Shown: positions 14,566 through 22,724, counted from the first letter of the stretch. The stretch: DNA of 64,000 bases from JBBQNR01 sp963774075 (GCA_963774075.1 CAVZDP010000003.1:186001-250000); one strand, 5' to 3'. Program-made: numbers and translations. The notes: a model not told the origin generated them from the sequence alone.

Positions 14566-16134
14566 ATGCGTCAGAAAGTCCCCGAAAGCTACGAAGAGAA
14601 GCTTGCCCAGCTCGAAGAGCTGCGGTTCCAGGCCTCGCACGCGGGCTCCGAGGAGGCGGTCGGGAAGCAGCACGCGAAGGGCAAGTACACGGCCCGCGAA
14701 CGGGTCGAGAAGCTCCTCGACCCGGGTTCCTTCAAGGAGCTCGACGCATTCGTGCGCCATCGCACCTACGAGTTCGACATGCACAAGAAGCGCCCGTGGG
14801 GGGACGCCGTCGTCACGGGCCACGGCACCATCGACGGGCGCACCGTCTGCGTCTTCAGCCAGGACTTCACCGTCTTCGGCGGCTCGCTGGGCGAGGCGAT
14901 GGCCGAGAAGATGTGCAAGGTCATGGACCTGGCGGCCAAGATCGGCTGCCCCGTGATCGGCATCAACGACTCGGGCGGCGCCCGCATCCAGGAGGGCGTC
15001 GTGTCGCTTGGCGCCTACGGCGACGTCTTCGTCCGCAACGTCCAGTGCTCCGGGGTGATCCCTCAGATCAGCCTGATCATGGGCCCGTGCGCGGGGGGCG
15101 CGGTGTACTCGCCCGCCATGACCGACTTCATCTTCATGGTCAAGAACACCTCGCACATGTTCATCACGGGGCCCGACGTGATCAAGACCGTGACGGGCGA
15201 GGAGCCGACCTTCGAGGAGCTCGGGGGGGCGATGAGTCACAACACCAAGTCGGGCGTCGCGCACTTCGCGGCCGAGAGCGAGGACGAGTGCCTGGAGGAC
15301 GCGCGCTACCTGATGAGCTTCCTGCCACTCAACAACCTCGAGAAGCCGCCTCGCTTCGAGCCGACCGACGACCCCGAGCGGATGGACACCGAGCTCGACG
15401 AGGTGGTTCCGGACGATCCTCAGAAGCCCTACGACATGCGCGACGTCGTGGCGCACATCGTGGACGACGGGGAGTTCTTCGAGGTCCACAAGCACTACGC
15501 CGAGAACATGATCGTCGGCTTCTCGCGGCTGAACGGACGCCCGATCGGCGTCGTCGGAAACCAGCCGCGGGCGCTCGCCGGAGTGCTCGACATCGACGCC
15601 TCGATCAAGGGCGCGCGGTTCGTGCGCTTCTGCGACGCGTTCAACATCCCGCTGCTCACCTTCTGTGACGTGCCCGGCTTCCTGCCTGGGACCAACCAGG
15701 AATGGGGCGGCATCATCCGCCACGGAGCGAAGCTCCTGTACGCGTTCACGGAGGCGACCGTGCCCAAGCTGACCGTCGTCACGCGTAAGGCCTACGGCGG
15801 CGCCTACGACGTCATGGCCTCCAAGCACATGCTCGCCGACTTCAACTTCGCGTGGCCGACAGCCGAGGTGGCGGTGATGGGTCCCGAGGGCGCCGTCAAC
15901 ATCATTTTCCGCCGCGACATCGAGACCTCACCCACCCCGGACGAGCGCCGCGGCAAGCTGATCGCCGACTACAAGGCGCGCTTCGCCAACCCATACACGG
16001 CCGCGGAGCGCGGCTACATCGACGACGTGATCGTCCCCCACGAGACGCGCCCGCGCCTCATCAACGCGCTCGAGACGCTCCAGACCAAGCGCGTCGAGCG
16101 CCCGAAGCGAAAGCACGGGAACATCCCTCTCTAG
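14566..16134 (+). CDS. acyl-CoA carboxylase beta (carboxyltransferase) subunit
   Basis: Biotin-dependent carboxyltransferase moving CO2 from carboxybiotin to propionyl- or acetyl-CoA. 522 residues, full length. N-domain: GKYTARERVEKLLDPGSF, FSQDFTVFGGSLGEAM, IGINDSGGARIQEGV, and MGPCAGGAVYSPAMTDFIFM with the Gly-rich oxyanion loop. C-domain: GFLPGTNQEWGGIIRHGAKL, RKAYGGAYDVMASKH and AVMGPEGAVNIIF. The PccB/AccD5 class is likely, because mutase and SucCD nearby form the propionyl-CoA route. The alpha subunit is at 27218 and an epsilon subunit at 18336, so the complex is not encoded as one operon. Confidence 0.95.
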   Translation: MRQKVPESYEEKLAQLEELRFQASHAGSEEAVGKQHAKGKYTARERVEKLLDPGSFKELDAFVRHRTYEFDMHKKRPWGDAVVTGHGTIDGRTVCVFSQDFTVFGGSLGEAMAEKMCKVMDLAAKIGCPVIGINDSGGARIQEGVVSLGAYGDVFVRNVQCSGVIPQISLIMGPCAGGAVYSPAMTDFIFMVKNTSHMFITGPDVIKTVTGEEPTFEELGGAMSHNTKSGVAHFAAESEDECLEDARYLMSFLPLNNLEKPPRFEPTDDPERMDTELDEVVPDDPQKPYDMRDVVAHIVDDGEFFEVHKHYAENMIVGFSRLNGRPIGVVGNQPRALAGVLDIDASIKGARFVRFCDAFNIPLLTFCDVPGFLPGTNQEWGGIIRHGAKLLYAFTEATVPKLTVVTRKAYGGAYDVMASKHMLADFNFAWPTAEVAVMGPEGAVNIIFRRDIETSPTPDERRGKLIADYKARFANPYTAAERGYIDDVIVPHETRPRLINALETLQTKRVERPKRKHGNIPL

Positions 16135-16174
16135 CTCGCCCCCGGACCGATGGCCGCCCGATGTCACGTCCGGG

Positions 16175-16180
16175 TAGCCT
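16175..16180 (+). promoter_or_regulatory. -10 box for the ECF sigma gene
   Basis: TAGCCT ends 10 nt before the ATG at 16191, again implying a leaderless transcript. Confidence 0.35.
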
Positions 16181-16190
16181 CGAGCGTTCA

Positions 16191-16661
16191 ATGGGCATGG
16201 CGACACCGCCTTTCCAGGCGTTCCTGGACCAGAACCGCGAGCACGTCTACCGCTTCCTCGTAGCCGCAGTCGGTCGCCAGGAGGCGGACGACTGCTTTCA
16301 GGAGACGTTTCTGGCTGCGCTGCGCGCCTATCCGCGGCTGCGGGCCGGGTCCAACCTGCGCGCCTGGGTGCTGACGATCGCGCATCGCAAGGCGATCGAC
16401 GCGTCGCGCTCTCGCTCGCGCCGCCCGCTGCCGGTGGCGGAGGTGCCGGAGCAGGCGATGAACGGAAAGGGGACGGGCGACGCTGAGCTGTGGGCGGCGG
16501 TGCGCAGGCTGCCGGCGAAGCAGAGGGCAGCCGTCACGCTGCGCTTCGTGAACGACCTCGCGCACGCCGACATCGGGAGAGTCACCGGTTGCTCGGAGCA
16601 GGCGGCGCGGAGAAACCTGCACGTGGGGCTCGAAGCCCTGAGAGAGGACTGGGCGGCATGA
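16191..16661 (+). CDS. ECF-type RNA polymerase sigma factor
   Basis: 156-residue extracytoplasmic-function sigma factor with region 2 (DDCFQETFLAALRAYPRL) and region 4 (AVRRLPAKQRAAVTLRF, then HADIGRVTGCSEQAARRNL). The linker between is short, as usual for the class. The ATG at 16191 is chosen for its TAGCCT box; an ATG 10 codons upstream and one two codons downstream are possible. No anti-sigma gene follows. Instead its TGA overlaps the ATG of the alkylguanine methyltransferase gene (ATGA), so the two are translationally coupled, which hints at a DNA-alkylation response. Confidence 0.9.
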   Translation: MGMATPPFQAFLDQNREHVYRFLVAAVGRQEADDCFQETFLAALRAYPRLRAGSNLRAWVLTIAHRKAIDASRSRSRRPLPVAEVPEQAMNGKGTGDAELWAAVRRLPAKQRAAVTLRFVNDLAHADIGRVTGCSEQAARRNLHVGLEALREDWAA

Positions 16662-17278
16662 GCGAGATGGAGAAGACTCTGAGACGTGGCGCGGCGGGCG
16701 ACGTGGCTCACGAAGCAGAGCGGGCCGCTCTCCGTCTCGCCGAGGCGGCGGCCGACAACGGCCTGCTCGACGTCGCCTACGCGTCCTTTGACACACAGGT
16801 GGGAGAGGTGTGGGTTGCCTCCACCGCCCGGGGCCTCGTGAAGGTGGCCTTCGGGAACTCCGTCGACCCGGAGGCGTTCGTGGAGGACCTCGGCCGGCGG
16901 GTGTCGCCGCGCGTGCTCGAGGCGCCGTGGTACTTCGACGCCGTGCGGCACGAGCTCGACGAGTACTTCGAGGGCAGGCGCACGAGCTTCGACCTGCCGC
17001 TCGACTGGCGCCTGACGCGCGGCTTCGGCCGCCGGGTGCTCAGGCGCACGGCGCGCATCCCCTACGGGCGCACCTCCACCTACCGCGAGGTCGCGGCTGG
17101 GGCGGGCAACGAGCGGGCTGTCCGCGCCGCCGGCAACGCGCTGGGCGCCAACCCACTCCCGATAGTCGTGCCCTGCCACAGAGTGCTTCGCACAGGCGGA
17201 GCGCTCGGTGGCTATGGCGGCGGGCTGGACATCAAGGAATACCTGCTCCGCCTCGAGCAGGGGCAGCGAACGCTCTGA
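16658..17278 (+). CDS. ogt: methylated-DNA--protein-cysteine methyltransferase
   Basis: Suicide repair protein removing alkyl groups from O6-guanine. The C-terminal half has the DNA-binding helix (RRTARIPYGRTSTYREVA), the Asn hinge (RAAGNALGANPLPIVV) and the acceptor motif PCHRV. The N-terminal about 45 residues (KTLRRGAAGDVAHEAERAAL) are an extra, Ala-rich helical extension not typical of Ogt, sitting where an anti-sigma domain would be expected after an ECF gene. It overlaps the sigma gene by 4 bp. Identity is firm; a sensor role for the extension is speculation. Confidence 0.93.
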   Translation: MSEMEKTLRRGAAGDVAHEAERAALRLAEAAADNGLLDVAYASFDTQVGEVWVASTARGLVKVAFGNSVDPEAFVEDLGRRVSPRVLEAPWYFDAVRHELDEYFEGRRTSFDLPLDWRLTRGFGRRVLRRTARIPYGRTSTYREVAAGAGNERAVRAAGNALGANPLPIVVPCHRVLRTGGALGGYGGGLDIKEYLLRLEQGQRTL

Positions 17279-17291
17279 GTAAGTAAGAGGC

Positions 17292-18251
17292 TCAGAGCCT
17301 CACGATCTGCGGCTTCACGGCGCCGGTGCGCACCGACTCGAGCACGCCGAGCGCGACGGCCAGGTCCTGGATCGCCAGGCCGGTCGAGTCGAAGAGCGTG
17401 ATCTCGGCGGCCGACGAGCGACCGGGCGCGAGACCCGCGCAGACCTCGCCGAGCTCCGTCACGTCCTCGCGCCCCACCACCCCGGCGGCCACAGCCCCGG
17501 TCAACTCTCCTCCGTGGGACGCCTGCTGCCATTCGTCGCAGAACAAACGCCCTTCCCGAAGCACCCGCTCGACGGCCTCGATCGTGGCCTCCGCCTTCCC
17601 CGCGCCGTCTGCTCCGAGCAGGTTGAGATGCTGGCCGGCCAGGAGACGCTCGGCCCGCACGACCGGCTCGGCTCCCGGCGTGACGGTGCACACGACGTCG
17701 CGGGCGAGTGCCTCCTCGAGATCGCCGACCTCCCAGCCGAGCTCGGCCGCGAGCTCCCCGGCCGCATCCGGGTCGGGGTCGAAGCACACGCCGGGCCCGT
17801 ACTCCGCCTCGGCCATGCAGCGCCCGACCCAGGCGCCGTGCAGTCCGCAGCCCACGAGTCCCACCTCGCGGGCATCCTCACGCGCGAGCTCCTGCGTAGC
17901 GACCGCCGCGGCCGCTCCCGTCCTGAGCGCCGTCACCGCGCGCGCGTCCATCAGCGCCACCGGCTCCCCCCTGTCGGCGTCCGACACGACGAGAAGCCCG
18001 GTCACCGTGGGCAGACCACGGCGCGGGTTGCCCGGGAACGACGTCACCCACTTGAGCGCGGCGAGTCCCTCGCCGCGCACGGGCATCGCTCGAAAGTCCC
18101 CGCCCGGCGGGCTCGGCAGGTACACCTTGGCCGGCATGTCCCATTCGCCGTGAGCGAAGCTGACGAACCCTTCTCGCACGCGCTCGATCGCCTCCGCCGG
18201 CGAGACGGCGGCAAGGACCGCATCGTGGTCGAGCACCGCAACCTCGCCCAT
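17292..18251 (-). CDS. ornithine cyclodeaminase / mu-crystallin family protein
   Basis: NAD(P)-dependent dehydrogenase or cyclodeaminase of the OCD/alanine dehydrogenase-like family, 319 residues from the ATG at 18251. Visible blocks: RVREGFVSFAHGEWDMPAKV, AALKWVTSFPGNPRRGLPTV, ALMDARAVTALRTGAAAAVA, the Rossmann start EVGLVGCGLHGAWVG, DVVCTVTPGAEPVVRAERL and HLNLLGADGAGKAE. Substrate cannot be told from sequence; imine reduction, alanine or ornithine are options. The end is convergent with the methyltransferase gene. The start faces the accE gene across about 85 bp. Confidence 0.85.
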   Translation of the reverse strand: MGEVAVLDHDAVLAAVSPAEAIERVREGFVSFAHGEWDMPAKVYLPSPPGGDFRAMPVRGEGLAALKWVTSFPGNPRRGLPTVTGLLVVSDADRGEPVALMDARAVTALRTGAAAAVATQELAREDAREVGLVGCGLHGAWVGRCMAEAEYGPGVCFDPDPDAAGELAAELGWEVGDLEEALARDVVCTVTPGAEPVVRAERLLAGQHLNLLGADGAGKAEATIEAVERVLREGRLFCDEWQQASHGGELTGAVAAGVVGREDVTELGEVCAGLAPGRSSAAEITLFDSTGLAIQDLAVALGVLESVRTGAVKPQIVRL

Positions 18252-18323
18252 GGCCGGAAGTATCCCTTCGCCGGCAAGAGCGGTGCACGTGGCGGCTCGG
18301 GTGTCCCCGGCCCTGCGGCGCGC

Positions 18324-18329
18324 TACCTT
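18324..18329 (+). promoter_or_regulatory. -10 box for accE
   Basis: TACCTT ends 6 nt before the ATG at 18336, consistent with a leaderless start. Confidence 0.45.
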
Positions 18330-18335
18330 CCCGTC

Positions 18336-18575
18336 ATGTCGAGCAACGGCAAACGCCGCCCGCCCCGCCCCTCGCTCGAGGTGGTCGCGCCGGGCGCCGG
18401 GCCCAGGGAGGCCGCCGCGATCGCAGCTGCCCTGGAGCAGTTCCTCCACGACACCGCGCCGGCTCCCACGACCTCGACCACCACCACGAGCGCATGGGAG
18501 CGAGCCGCGCTGGCGGAGGCCGTCGGGCTCGACTGCCCGAGCGAGTGGGACCGCTCGCCCGTCTGGACCTTTTAG
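18336..18575 (+). CDS. accE: acyl-CoA carboxylase epsilon subunit
   Basis: 79-residue accessory subunit that in actinobacteria stabilises the alpha-beta acyl-CoA carboxylase complex. The pattern is typical: a short basic N-terminus, LEVVAPGAGPREAAAIAAAL, a Thr-rich linker, then SAWERAALAEAVG and WDRSPVWTF. Usually next to the beta-subunit gene; here it is 2.2 kb away, separated by the ECF sigma, ogt and an oppositely oriented gene. The stop codon TAG provides the first base of the fold-back element at 18575-18738. Confidence 0.75.
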   Translation: MSSNGKRRPPRPSLEVVAPGAGPREAAAIAAALEQFLHDTAPAPTTSTTTTSAWERAALAEAVGLDCPSEWDRSPVWTF

Positions 18576-18738
18576 AGGTTGTCTCAGAACCTTGCGTGTA
18601 CGACTGGCGAGCGCCGGATCAAGCGGGGCAAGGACGCAGGGAGGGGCAATAGCAAGAAGCTATTGCCTCGACCGAGGACGCAGCATCCGCGTGGATCCGC
18701 CGCCGCCAGGCGTGCGCGGAGGGTTTTGAGACAGCCTC
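18575..18738. mobile_element. 164-bp fold-back element (MITE-like)
   Basis: Terminal inverted repeats GAGGTTGTCTCAGAACC (18575-18591) and, on the other strand, GAGGCTGTCTCAAAACC (18722-18738). The similarity continues inward for 39 positions (29 identical). The centre is a perfect hairpin GGCAATAGC-AAGAA-GCTATTGCC, so most of the element folds on itself. The TGTCTCA-containing ends look transposon-derived; there is no transposase. It is inserted at the accE stop codon. A structured RNA is the alternative, since 5 of 6 transition differences would be G-U pairs on the plus strand. Confidence 0.7.
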
Positions 18739-18746
18739 TTGGTACC
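18723..18746 (+). promoter_or_regulatory. possible SigB-like promoter made by the element's right end
   Basis: GTTT (18723-18726, inside the terminal repeat) is followed after 14 nt by GGTACC (18741-18746), upstream of dodecin. Weak match, recorded because it would place a stress gene under a mobile-element promoter. Confidence 0.2.
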
Positions 18747-18769
18747 CACCCATCGACCAGAGGAGGAGC

Positions 18770-18976
18770 ATGGCGGTCGTAAAGATCATCGAGCTGATCG
18801 GGACCTCGTCAAAGAGCTCGGACGACGCGGTGCAGCAGGCGCTCAAGGAGGCTCGATCCAGCCTTCGCAACATCAAGGCGGTGGACCTCGTCTCGACTGG
18901 GCTTCGGGGCGACGACCTCAACGAGTGGCGCGCGCACGTGAGGGTCGCGTTTCTGATCGAGCGCGTCAACGAATAG
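18770..18976 (+). CDS. dodecin family flavin-binding protein
   Basis: 68-residue dodecin: forms a dodecamer that stores or buffers flavins, or CoA in some actinobacteria. Matches the family over its whole length: VVKIIELIGTSSKSSDDAVQ, LKEARSSLRNIKAVDLVSTG and the end WRAHVRVAFLIERVNE. The central Trp (NEWRAHVRV) corresponds to the flavin-stacking position. AGGAGG lies 3 nt before the ATG. Monocistronic: fold-back element upstream, strong terminator hairpin downstream. Confidence 0.93.
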   Translation: MAVVKIIELIGTSSKSSDDAVQQALKEARSSLRNIKAVDLVSTGLRGDDLNEWRAHVRVAFLIERVNE

Positions 18977-19041
18977 CTCGCCGCCCGGCGGCCGGGACCG
19001 GGGCCTGCGGGCCGCCGGCCATCCCTACCCGGATCGCGTCA

Positions 19042-19070
19042 CGAAGGCCCGCCAGAGCGGCGGGCCTTCG
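19042..19070 (+). terminator. strong terminator hairpin after dodecin
   Basis: CGAAGGCCCGCC (19042-19053) pairs perfectly with GGCGGGCCTTCG (19059-19070), loop AGAGC, followed by CTCT. Confidence 0.75.
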
Positions 19071-19164
19071 CTCTGCAGGGCGAAACAACCTAATTCCAGT
19101 CCGGATTGTGCTATTTTCTTCGCCTACGGGAAAACACCACCCGAAAGGGAAAGGGACCCAAAAC

Positions 19165-19887
19165 ATGCCGACAGCCGAGACCGCAAAAGTCTGGACCCCA
19201 GAAGAGCTGGACCGCGTAGCCGAGGAACTCGAGCCCAGAGGACCCGAGGCGACGCTCGAGTGGATGGTGGACCACTTCCACCCCAGCCTCTACCTGGCGT
19301 GCTCCTTCCAGCAGGAGGAGTCGGTGCTGCTCGACATGCTCCACCGCATCGAGCCCGCCGCCCGCATCTTCTACCTGGACACCGACGTTCTCTTCCAGGA
19401 GACCTACGACACTCGCGACCGGCTCGCCGAGCGCTATCCCGGCTTCGAGTTCGAGCGCTACCACAACATCACGCTCGATGAGCAGGCGCGCCTCCACGGC
19501 GACGAGCTGTGGAAGTCGGCGCCCGACAAGTGCTGCTCGATCCGCAAGGTCGAGCCCCTGAAGCGGGCGCTCAGCTCAGTGGACGCGTGGATCACCGGGG
19601 TCCGCCGCGACCAGGCCCCGACCCGCGCCGGCTCGAAGAAGGTCGAGTGGGACGACAAGTTCGGCCTCGTCAAGGCCAACCCGCTCGCTGACTGGACGCT
19701 CAAGGACGTCTGGGCCTACATCCACGCCAACGACGTCCCCTACAACCCTCTCCACGAACAGAACTACCCTTCGATCGGGTGCACGCACTGCACGCGTCAG
19801 GTCATGCCGGGCGAGGACCCGCGCGCGGGACGCTGGGCCGGGCAGGACAAGACCGAGTGTGGGCTCCACCCGGCCGAAGCGAAGTAA
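19165..19887 (+). CDS. cysH: adenylyl-sulfate (APS) reductase, CysH family
   Basis: Assimilatory reductase turning activated sulfate into sulfite. The 240-residue protein has the PP-loop region ACSFQQEESVLLDMLHRIEP, FYLDTDVLFQETYD and TGVRRDQAPTRA. It also has the paired cysteines KCCSIRK and GCTHC that ligate a [4Fe-4S] cluster, marking the APS-using rather than PAPS-using type, and the catalytic ECGLH near the C-terminus. It is the first gene of the sulfur block cysH-sat-tauE. The leader from 19071 is A-rich before the ATG at 19165 and lacks a clear AGGAGG. A regulator site was not identified. Confidence 0.94.
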   Translation: MPTAETAKVWTPEELDRVAEELEPRGPEATLEWMVDHFHPSLYLACSFQQEESVLLDMLHRIEPAARIFYLDTDVLFQETYDTRDRLAERYPGFEFERYHNITLDEQARLHGDELWKSAPDKCCSIRKVEPLKRALSSVDAWITGVRRDQAPTRAGSKKVEWDDKFGLVKANPLADWTLKDVWAYIHANDVPYNPLHEQNYPSIGCTHCTRQVMPGEDPRAGRWAGQDKTECGLHPAEAK

Positions 19888-19962
19888 GCAGCCAGCCGGG
19901 GTGCGCGCCGCCAGGCGAGGTGGCCCCAGCCCCCGCGCGGCCGAAGCCGGAGTGAGGTCATC

Positions 19963-21120
19963 GTGATCGCCGCCCACGGCGGAGAGCTTGTCGACCTGGT
20001 CGCTCAGGGCGGAGAGCGCGAGCAGCTTCTCGAGCGCGCGGGATCGCTGGCGGCTGTCGAGCTGAGCGGCAAGCAGGCGGCCGACCTCGAGCTGCTCGGC
20101 GTCGGCGGCTTCAGCCCGCTGAGGGGCTTTCAGGGATCCGAGGACTGGCGCCGCGTGGTCGAGGAGATGCGCCTCGCCGGCGGGCTCGTCTGGAGCATTC
20201 CGGTCACGCTTGCTAGCGAGGTGGACGCTTCGGTGGGCGACAGCCTCGCCCTGCACGGTCCGGGCGGTCACGTCCTGGGCGTGATCGACGTCGAGGAGAT
20301 CTTCGAACGCGACGTGGAGCGCGAGGCCGAGCAGGTCTACCGCACGACCGACGAGCGGCATCCCGGAGTTGCGGCTTTGCGGGCGGAGGGCTCGCGCTGT
20401 CTCGCCGGCCCCGTTCAAGTCGTCGAGCTACCCGAGCACCCGGAGGCCTTCGAGCCCTTCATCCTGCCGCCGGCGCAGTCGCGAGCGGCCTTCGAGGAGC
20501 GCGGCTGGAGCCACATCGTCGGCTTCCAGACGCGCAACCCCATCCATCGCGCGCACGAGTACATCACCAAGGCGGCGCTGGAAGGGGTCGACGGCCTGTT
20601 CATCCATCCCCTCGTGGGCGAGACCAAGTCCGATGACATCCCCGCCGCCGTGCGCATGCGCTGCTACGAGGCGCTGATCGAGAACTACTACCCGACCGAC
20701 CGTGTCCTGCTCGCCATCAATCCCGCCGCGATGCGCTATGCCGGCCCTCGCGAGGCGATCTTCCACGCGCTGATCCGCAAGAACTACGGCTGCACCCACT
20801 TCATCGTGGGCCGAGACCACGCGGGCGTCGGCGACTACTACGGCAGCTACGACGCCCAGCACATCTTCGAGGAGTTCGACCCCGGCGAGCTCGAGATCGA
20901 GCCGTTGATGTTCGAGCACGCCTTCTACTGCAGGGTGACCAAGGGGATGGCCACGACCAAGACCAGCCCGGCGAAGCCGGAGGATCGCGTCTTCCTGTCG
21001 GGGACCAAGGTGCGCGAGATGCTGCGCGAGGGCAAGCGCCCGCCCGAGGAGTTCACGCGACCCGAGGTCGCGGACATACTGATCGAGGCCATGGAAGACG
21101 AGGCGGCGACGGTCCGCTAG
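19963..21120 (+). CDS. sat: sulfate adenylyltransferase (ATP sulfurylase)
   Basis: Single-chain ATP sulfurylase of the Sat (not CysDN) type, making APS from sulfate and ATP. 385 residues, full length. Motifs: LLGVGGFSPLRGF, the nucleotide-binding QTRNPIHRAHEY, HPLVGETKSDDIPAAVRMR, LLAINPAAMRYAGPREAI and GRDHAGVGDYYGSYDA. The GTG at 19963 begins MIAAHGGELVD, the usual start of bacterial Sat. It follows cysH by 75 bp and supplies its substrate; no APS kinase is present, in keeping with an APS reductase. Confidence 0.96.
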   Translation: MIAAHGGELVDLVAQGGEREQLLERAGSLAAVELSGKQAADLELLGVGGFSPLRGFQGSEDWRRVVEEMRLAGGLVWSIPVTLASEVDASVGDSLALHGPGGHVLGVIDVEEIFERDVEREAEQVYRTTDERHPGVAALRAEGSRCLAGPVQVVELPEHPEAFEPFILPPAQSRAAFEERGWSHIVGFQTRNPIHRAHEYITKAALEGVDGLFIHPLVGETKSDDIPAAVRMRCYEALIENYYPTDRVLLAINPAAMRYAGPREAIFHALIRKNYGCTHFIVGRDHAGVGDYYGSYDAQHIFEEFDPGELEIEPLMFEHAFYCRVTKGMATTKTSPAKPEDRVFLSGTKVREMLREGKRPPEEFTRPEVADILIEAMEDEAATVR

Positions 21121-21143
21121 CCAGCCGCCGGCATTAGCAGGCA

Positions 21144-22052
21144 ATGGATCCGCTGCTCGTCCTCTTCGGCCTCGGCATCGGAGTCTTGATAGGCATGACC
21201 GGGATGGGTGGCGGCTCACTGATGACGCCGCTGCTGATACTGATGTTCGGCACTGCCCCGGTGACCGCCGTCGGGTCGGATATCGCTTACGCAGCCGTTA
21301 CGAAGACCGTCGGGGGCTGGCGCCACCTGAAGCTCAAGACCGTCAAGGTGGGCCTCGCTTTCTGGCTCGCAGTCGGCAGCGTGCCGGCGGCGATCGCCGG
21401 CGTGTGGGTGATCGAGCTTCTGCATCGAACCTACGGCGAATCGCTCGACGACGTGGTCCTGACCATGCTCGCCTGCGCGCTCATTCTGGTCGGCACGATC
21501 GTCCTCCTTCGTTCGCTGTTCATCTCCCGGATGGTCGATGGGGAGCGGGAATCGTTCACGCTCGAGCGCCGTCACAAGGTGGCCGCCGTGGTCATCGGCG
21601 CCACAACGGGCTTCGTGATCGGGCTCACTTCGGCGGGCAGTGGAACCCTGATAGCCGTTTTTCTCATCGTGCTCTACCGCTTGGCTCCCCGCCAGGTCGT
21701 GGGCACCGACGTCTTTCACGCGGCGGTGCTGCTGTGGGCCGCCGGCATTGCGCACGTCCTGGCCGGGAATGTCGACTTCGGTCTCGTTGGAGCCATCCTG
21801 ATCGGGTCGATCCCGGGGGTATGGATCGGGAGCCACCTCACCGTCCGGCTTCCGACCGCCTTTCTCCGCACCGCGCTGGGTGTGGTCCTGATGGCCTCTT
21901 CGCTCGCACTCTTCGACAAGGCGGGAGTCGACCTGCCGCTGGTGCTGATTCTCGCCATCCCGGCGGTTATCGTGATCGGCCTGCTCGCCCAGTGGCTCGT
22001 TCGTCGGACTCGGCCCGTGGCCGTGTCCTCGAGCGCCAATACTGCTCCCTAG
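21144..22052 (+). CDS. TauE/SafE-family membrane protein (sulfite/organosulfonate exporter-like)
   Basis: 302 residues with about eight membrane helices in the two-repeat TauE/SafE layout. The Gly-rich opening GIGVLIGMTGMGGGSLMTP and its second-half counterpart ATTGFVIGLTSAGSGTLIAV are diagnostic. Position 24 nt after sat suggests sulfite or sulfate export linked to assimilation. Transport specificity is not determined by sequence. The end converges on the membrane-anchored XRE gene across a small hairpin. Confidence 0.88.
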   Translation: MDPLLVLFGLGIGVLIGMTGMGGGSLMTPLLILMFGTAPVTAVGSDIAYAAVTKTVGGWRHLKLKTVKVGLAFWLAVGSVPAAIAGVWVIELLHRTYGESLDDVVLTMLACALILVGTIVLLRSLFISRMVDGERESFTLERRHKVAAVVIGATTGFVIGLTSAGSGTLIAVFLIVLYRLAPRQVVGTDVFHAAVLLWAAGIAHVLAGNVDFGLVGAILIGSIPGVWIGSHLTVRLPTAFLRTALGVVLMASSLALFDKAGVDLPLVLILAIPAVIVIGLLAQWLVRRTRPVAVSSSANTAP

Positions 22053-22063
22053 AGACCGTTCGC

Positions 22064-22079
22064 TGCCGCGGGAGCGGCA
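22064..22079. terminator. short hairpin in a convergent spacer
   Basis: TGCCGC-GGGA-GCGGCA lies between two convergent genes (stops at 22052 and 22095) and could act in both directions; there is no T-tract. Confidence 0.35.
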
Positions 22080-22094
22080 ACGCGCCCCGTCGGT

Positions 22095-22724
22095 TCAGCT
22101 CAGGGCATCGACCAGCCGCTCGAGCGTCTTCGCGCTCGGCGTCTGCTGCCCGCTCTCGATGCGGGAGATGACCGTGTGGCTGACTCCGGCTCGCTTCGCG
22201 AGCTCTCTTTGCGAGAGCCCGAGCGCGTCGCGTCGGGAGGCCACGAGGCTCGCGATCGAAGATGCGGGGCTGGCGGCGTCTGGTTCCTGGACGACGTCCG
22301 AGCCGTTTCGGATCGGCGGCGCCGCTGGGGCAGGGTCCTCCGGACCCCGCGGCGCGCGGGCGAGCGAACGGCGCGAGCCGGCGATGGCTGCCGCGGGGGC
22401 GGTCCTGAGCGCGTAGCTTCCGTCGATGACGCGGCGCACGGCAGCGGCCACGAGCAGGGCAGCGATCGCGAGCAGGATCAAACGCACGAAGATCAGGCCG
22501 CTGTTGCCGAGCACTCGCTCCGCGAGCGACGCCGACTCTTCCTTGGTGGTGGTGGTGGTGGTCACGGTCGTCCCGCCGGCCCTTTCTCTCTCGACCGTCT
22601 GCGTGGTCGTCCCCTCCTGGAACGGGTTGCCCCGATAGAGGTCGTCCCAGTGATCGACAGCCGGCTTGACGACCACGAGGCCGCCAAGTACGAGAACGAG
22701 GATCCCGAGGATGGCGGCGCTCAC
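22095..22724 (-). CDS. membrane-anchored XRE-type transcription regulator
   Basis: 209 residues from the GTG at 22724, preceded by GGAAGG; a GTG at 22763 is an alternative. An N-terminal membrane helix (AAILGILVLVLGGLVVV), an extracytoplasmic loop of about 50 residues with a run of seven threonines, and a second helix (FVRLILLAIAALLVAAAV) come first. A disordered Ala/Pro linker follows, then a C-terminal XRE helix-turn-helix (LGLSQRELAKRAGVSHTVI, then SRIESGQQTPSAKTLERLV). The DNA-binding domain is therefore held at the membrane. Signal and target are unknown; the divergent neighbour is cassette B. Confidence 0.8.
   Translation of the reverse strand: MSAAILGILVLVLGGLVVVKPAVDHWDDLYRGNPFQEGTTTQTVERERAGGTTVTTTTTTKEESASLAERVLGNSGLIFVRLILLAIAALLVAAAVRRVIDGSYALRTAPAAAIAGSRRSLARAPRGPEDPAPAAPPIRNGSDVVQEPDAASPASSIASLVASRRDALGLSQRELAKRAGVSHTVISRIESGQQTPSAKTLERLVDALS

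Noticed and set aside
19071..19164. Riboswitch upstream of cysH
   Set aside because: No paired-stem pattern or conserved core of SAM, cobalamin or other known classes could be recognised in the 94-nt leader.
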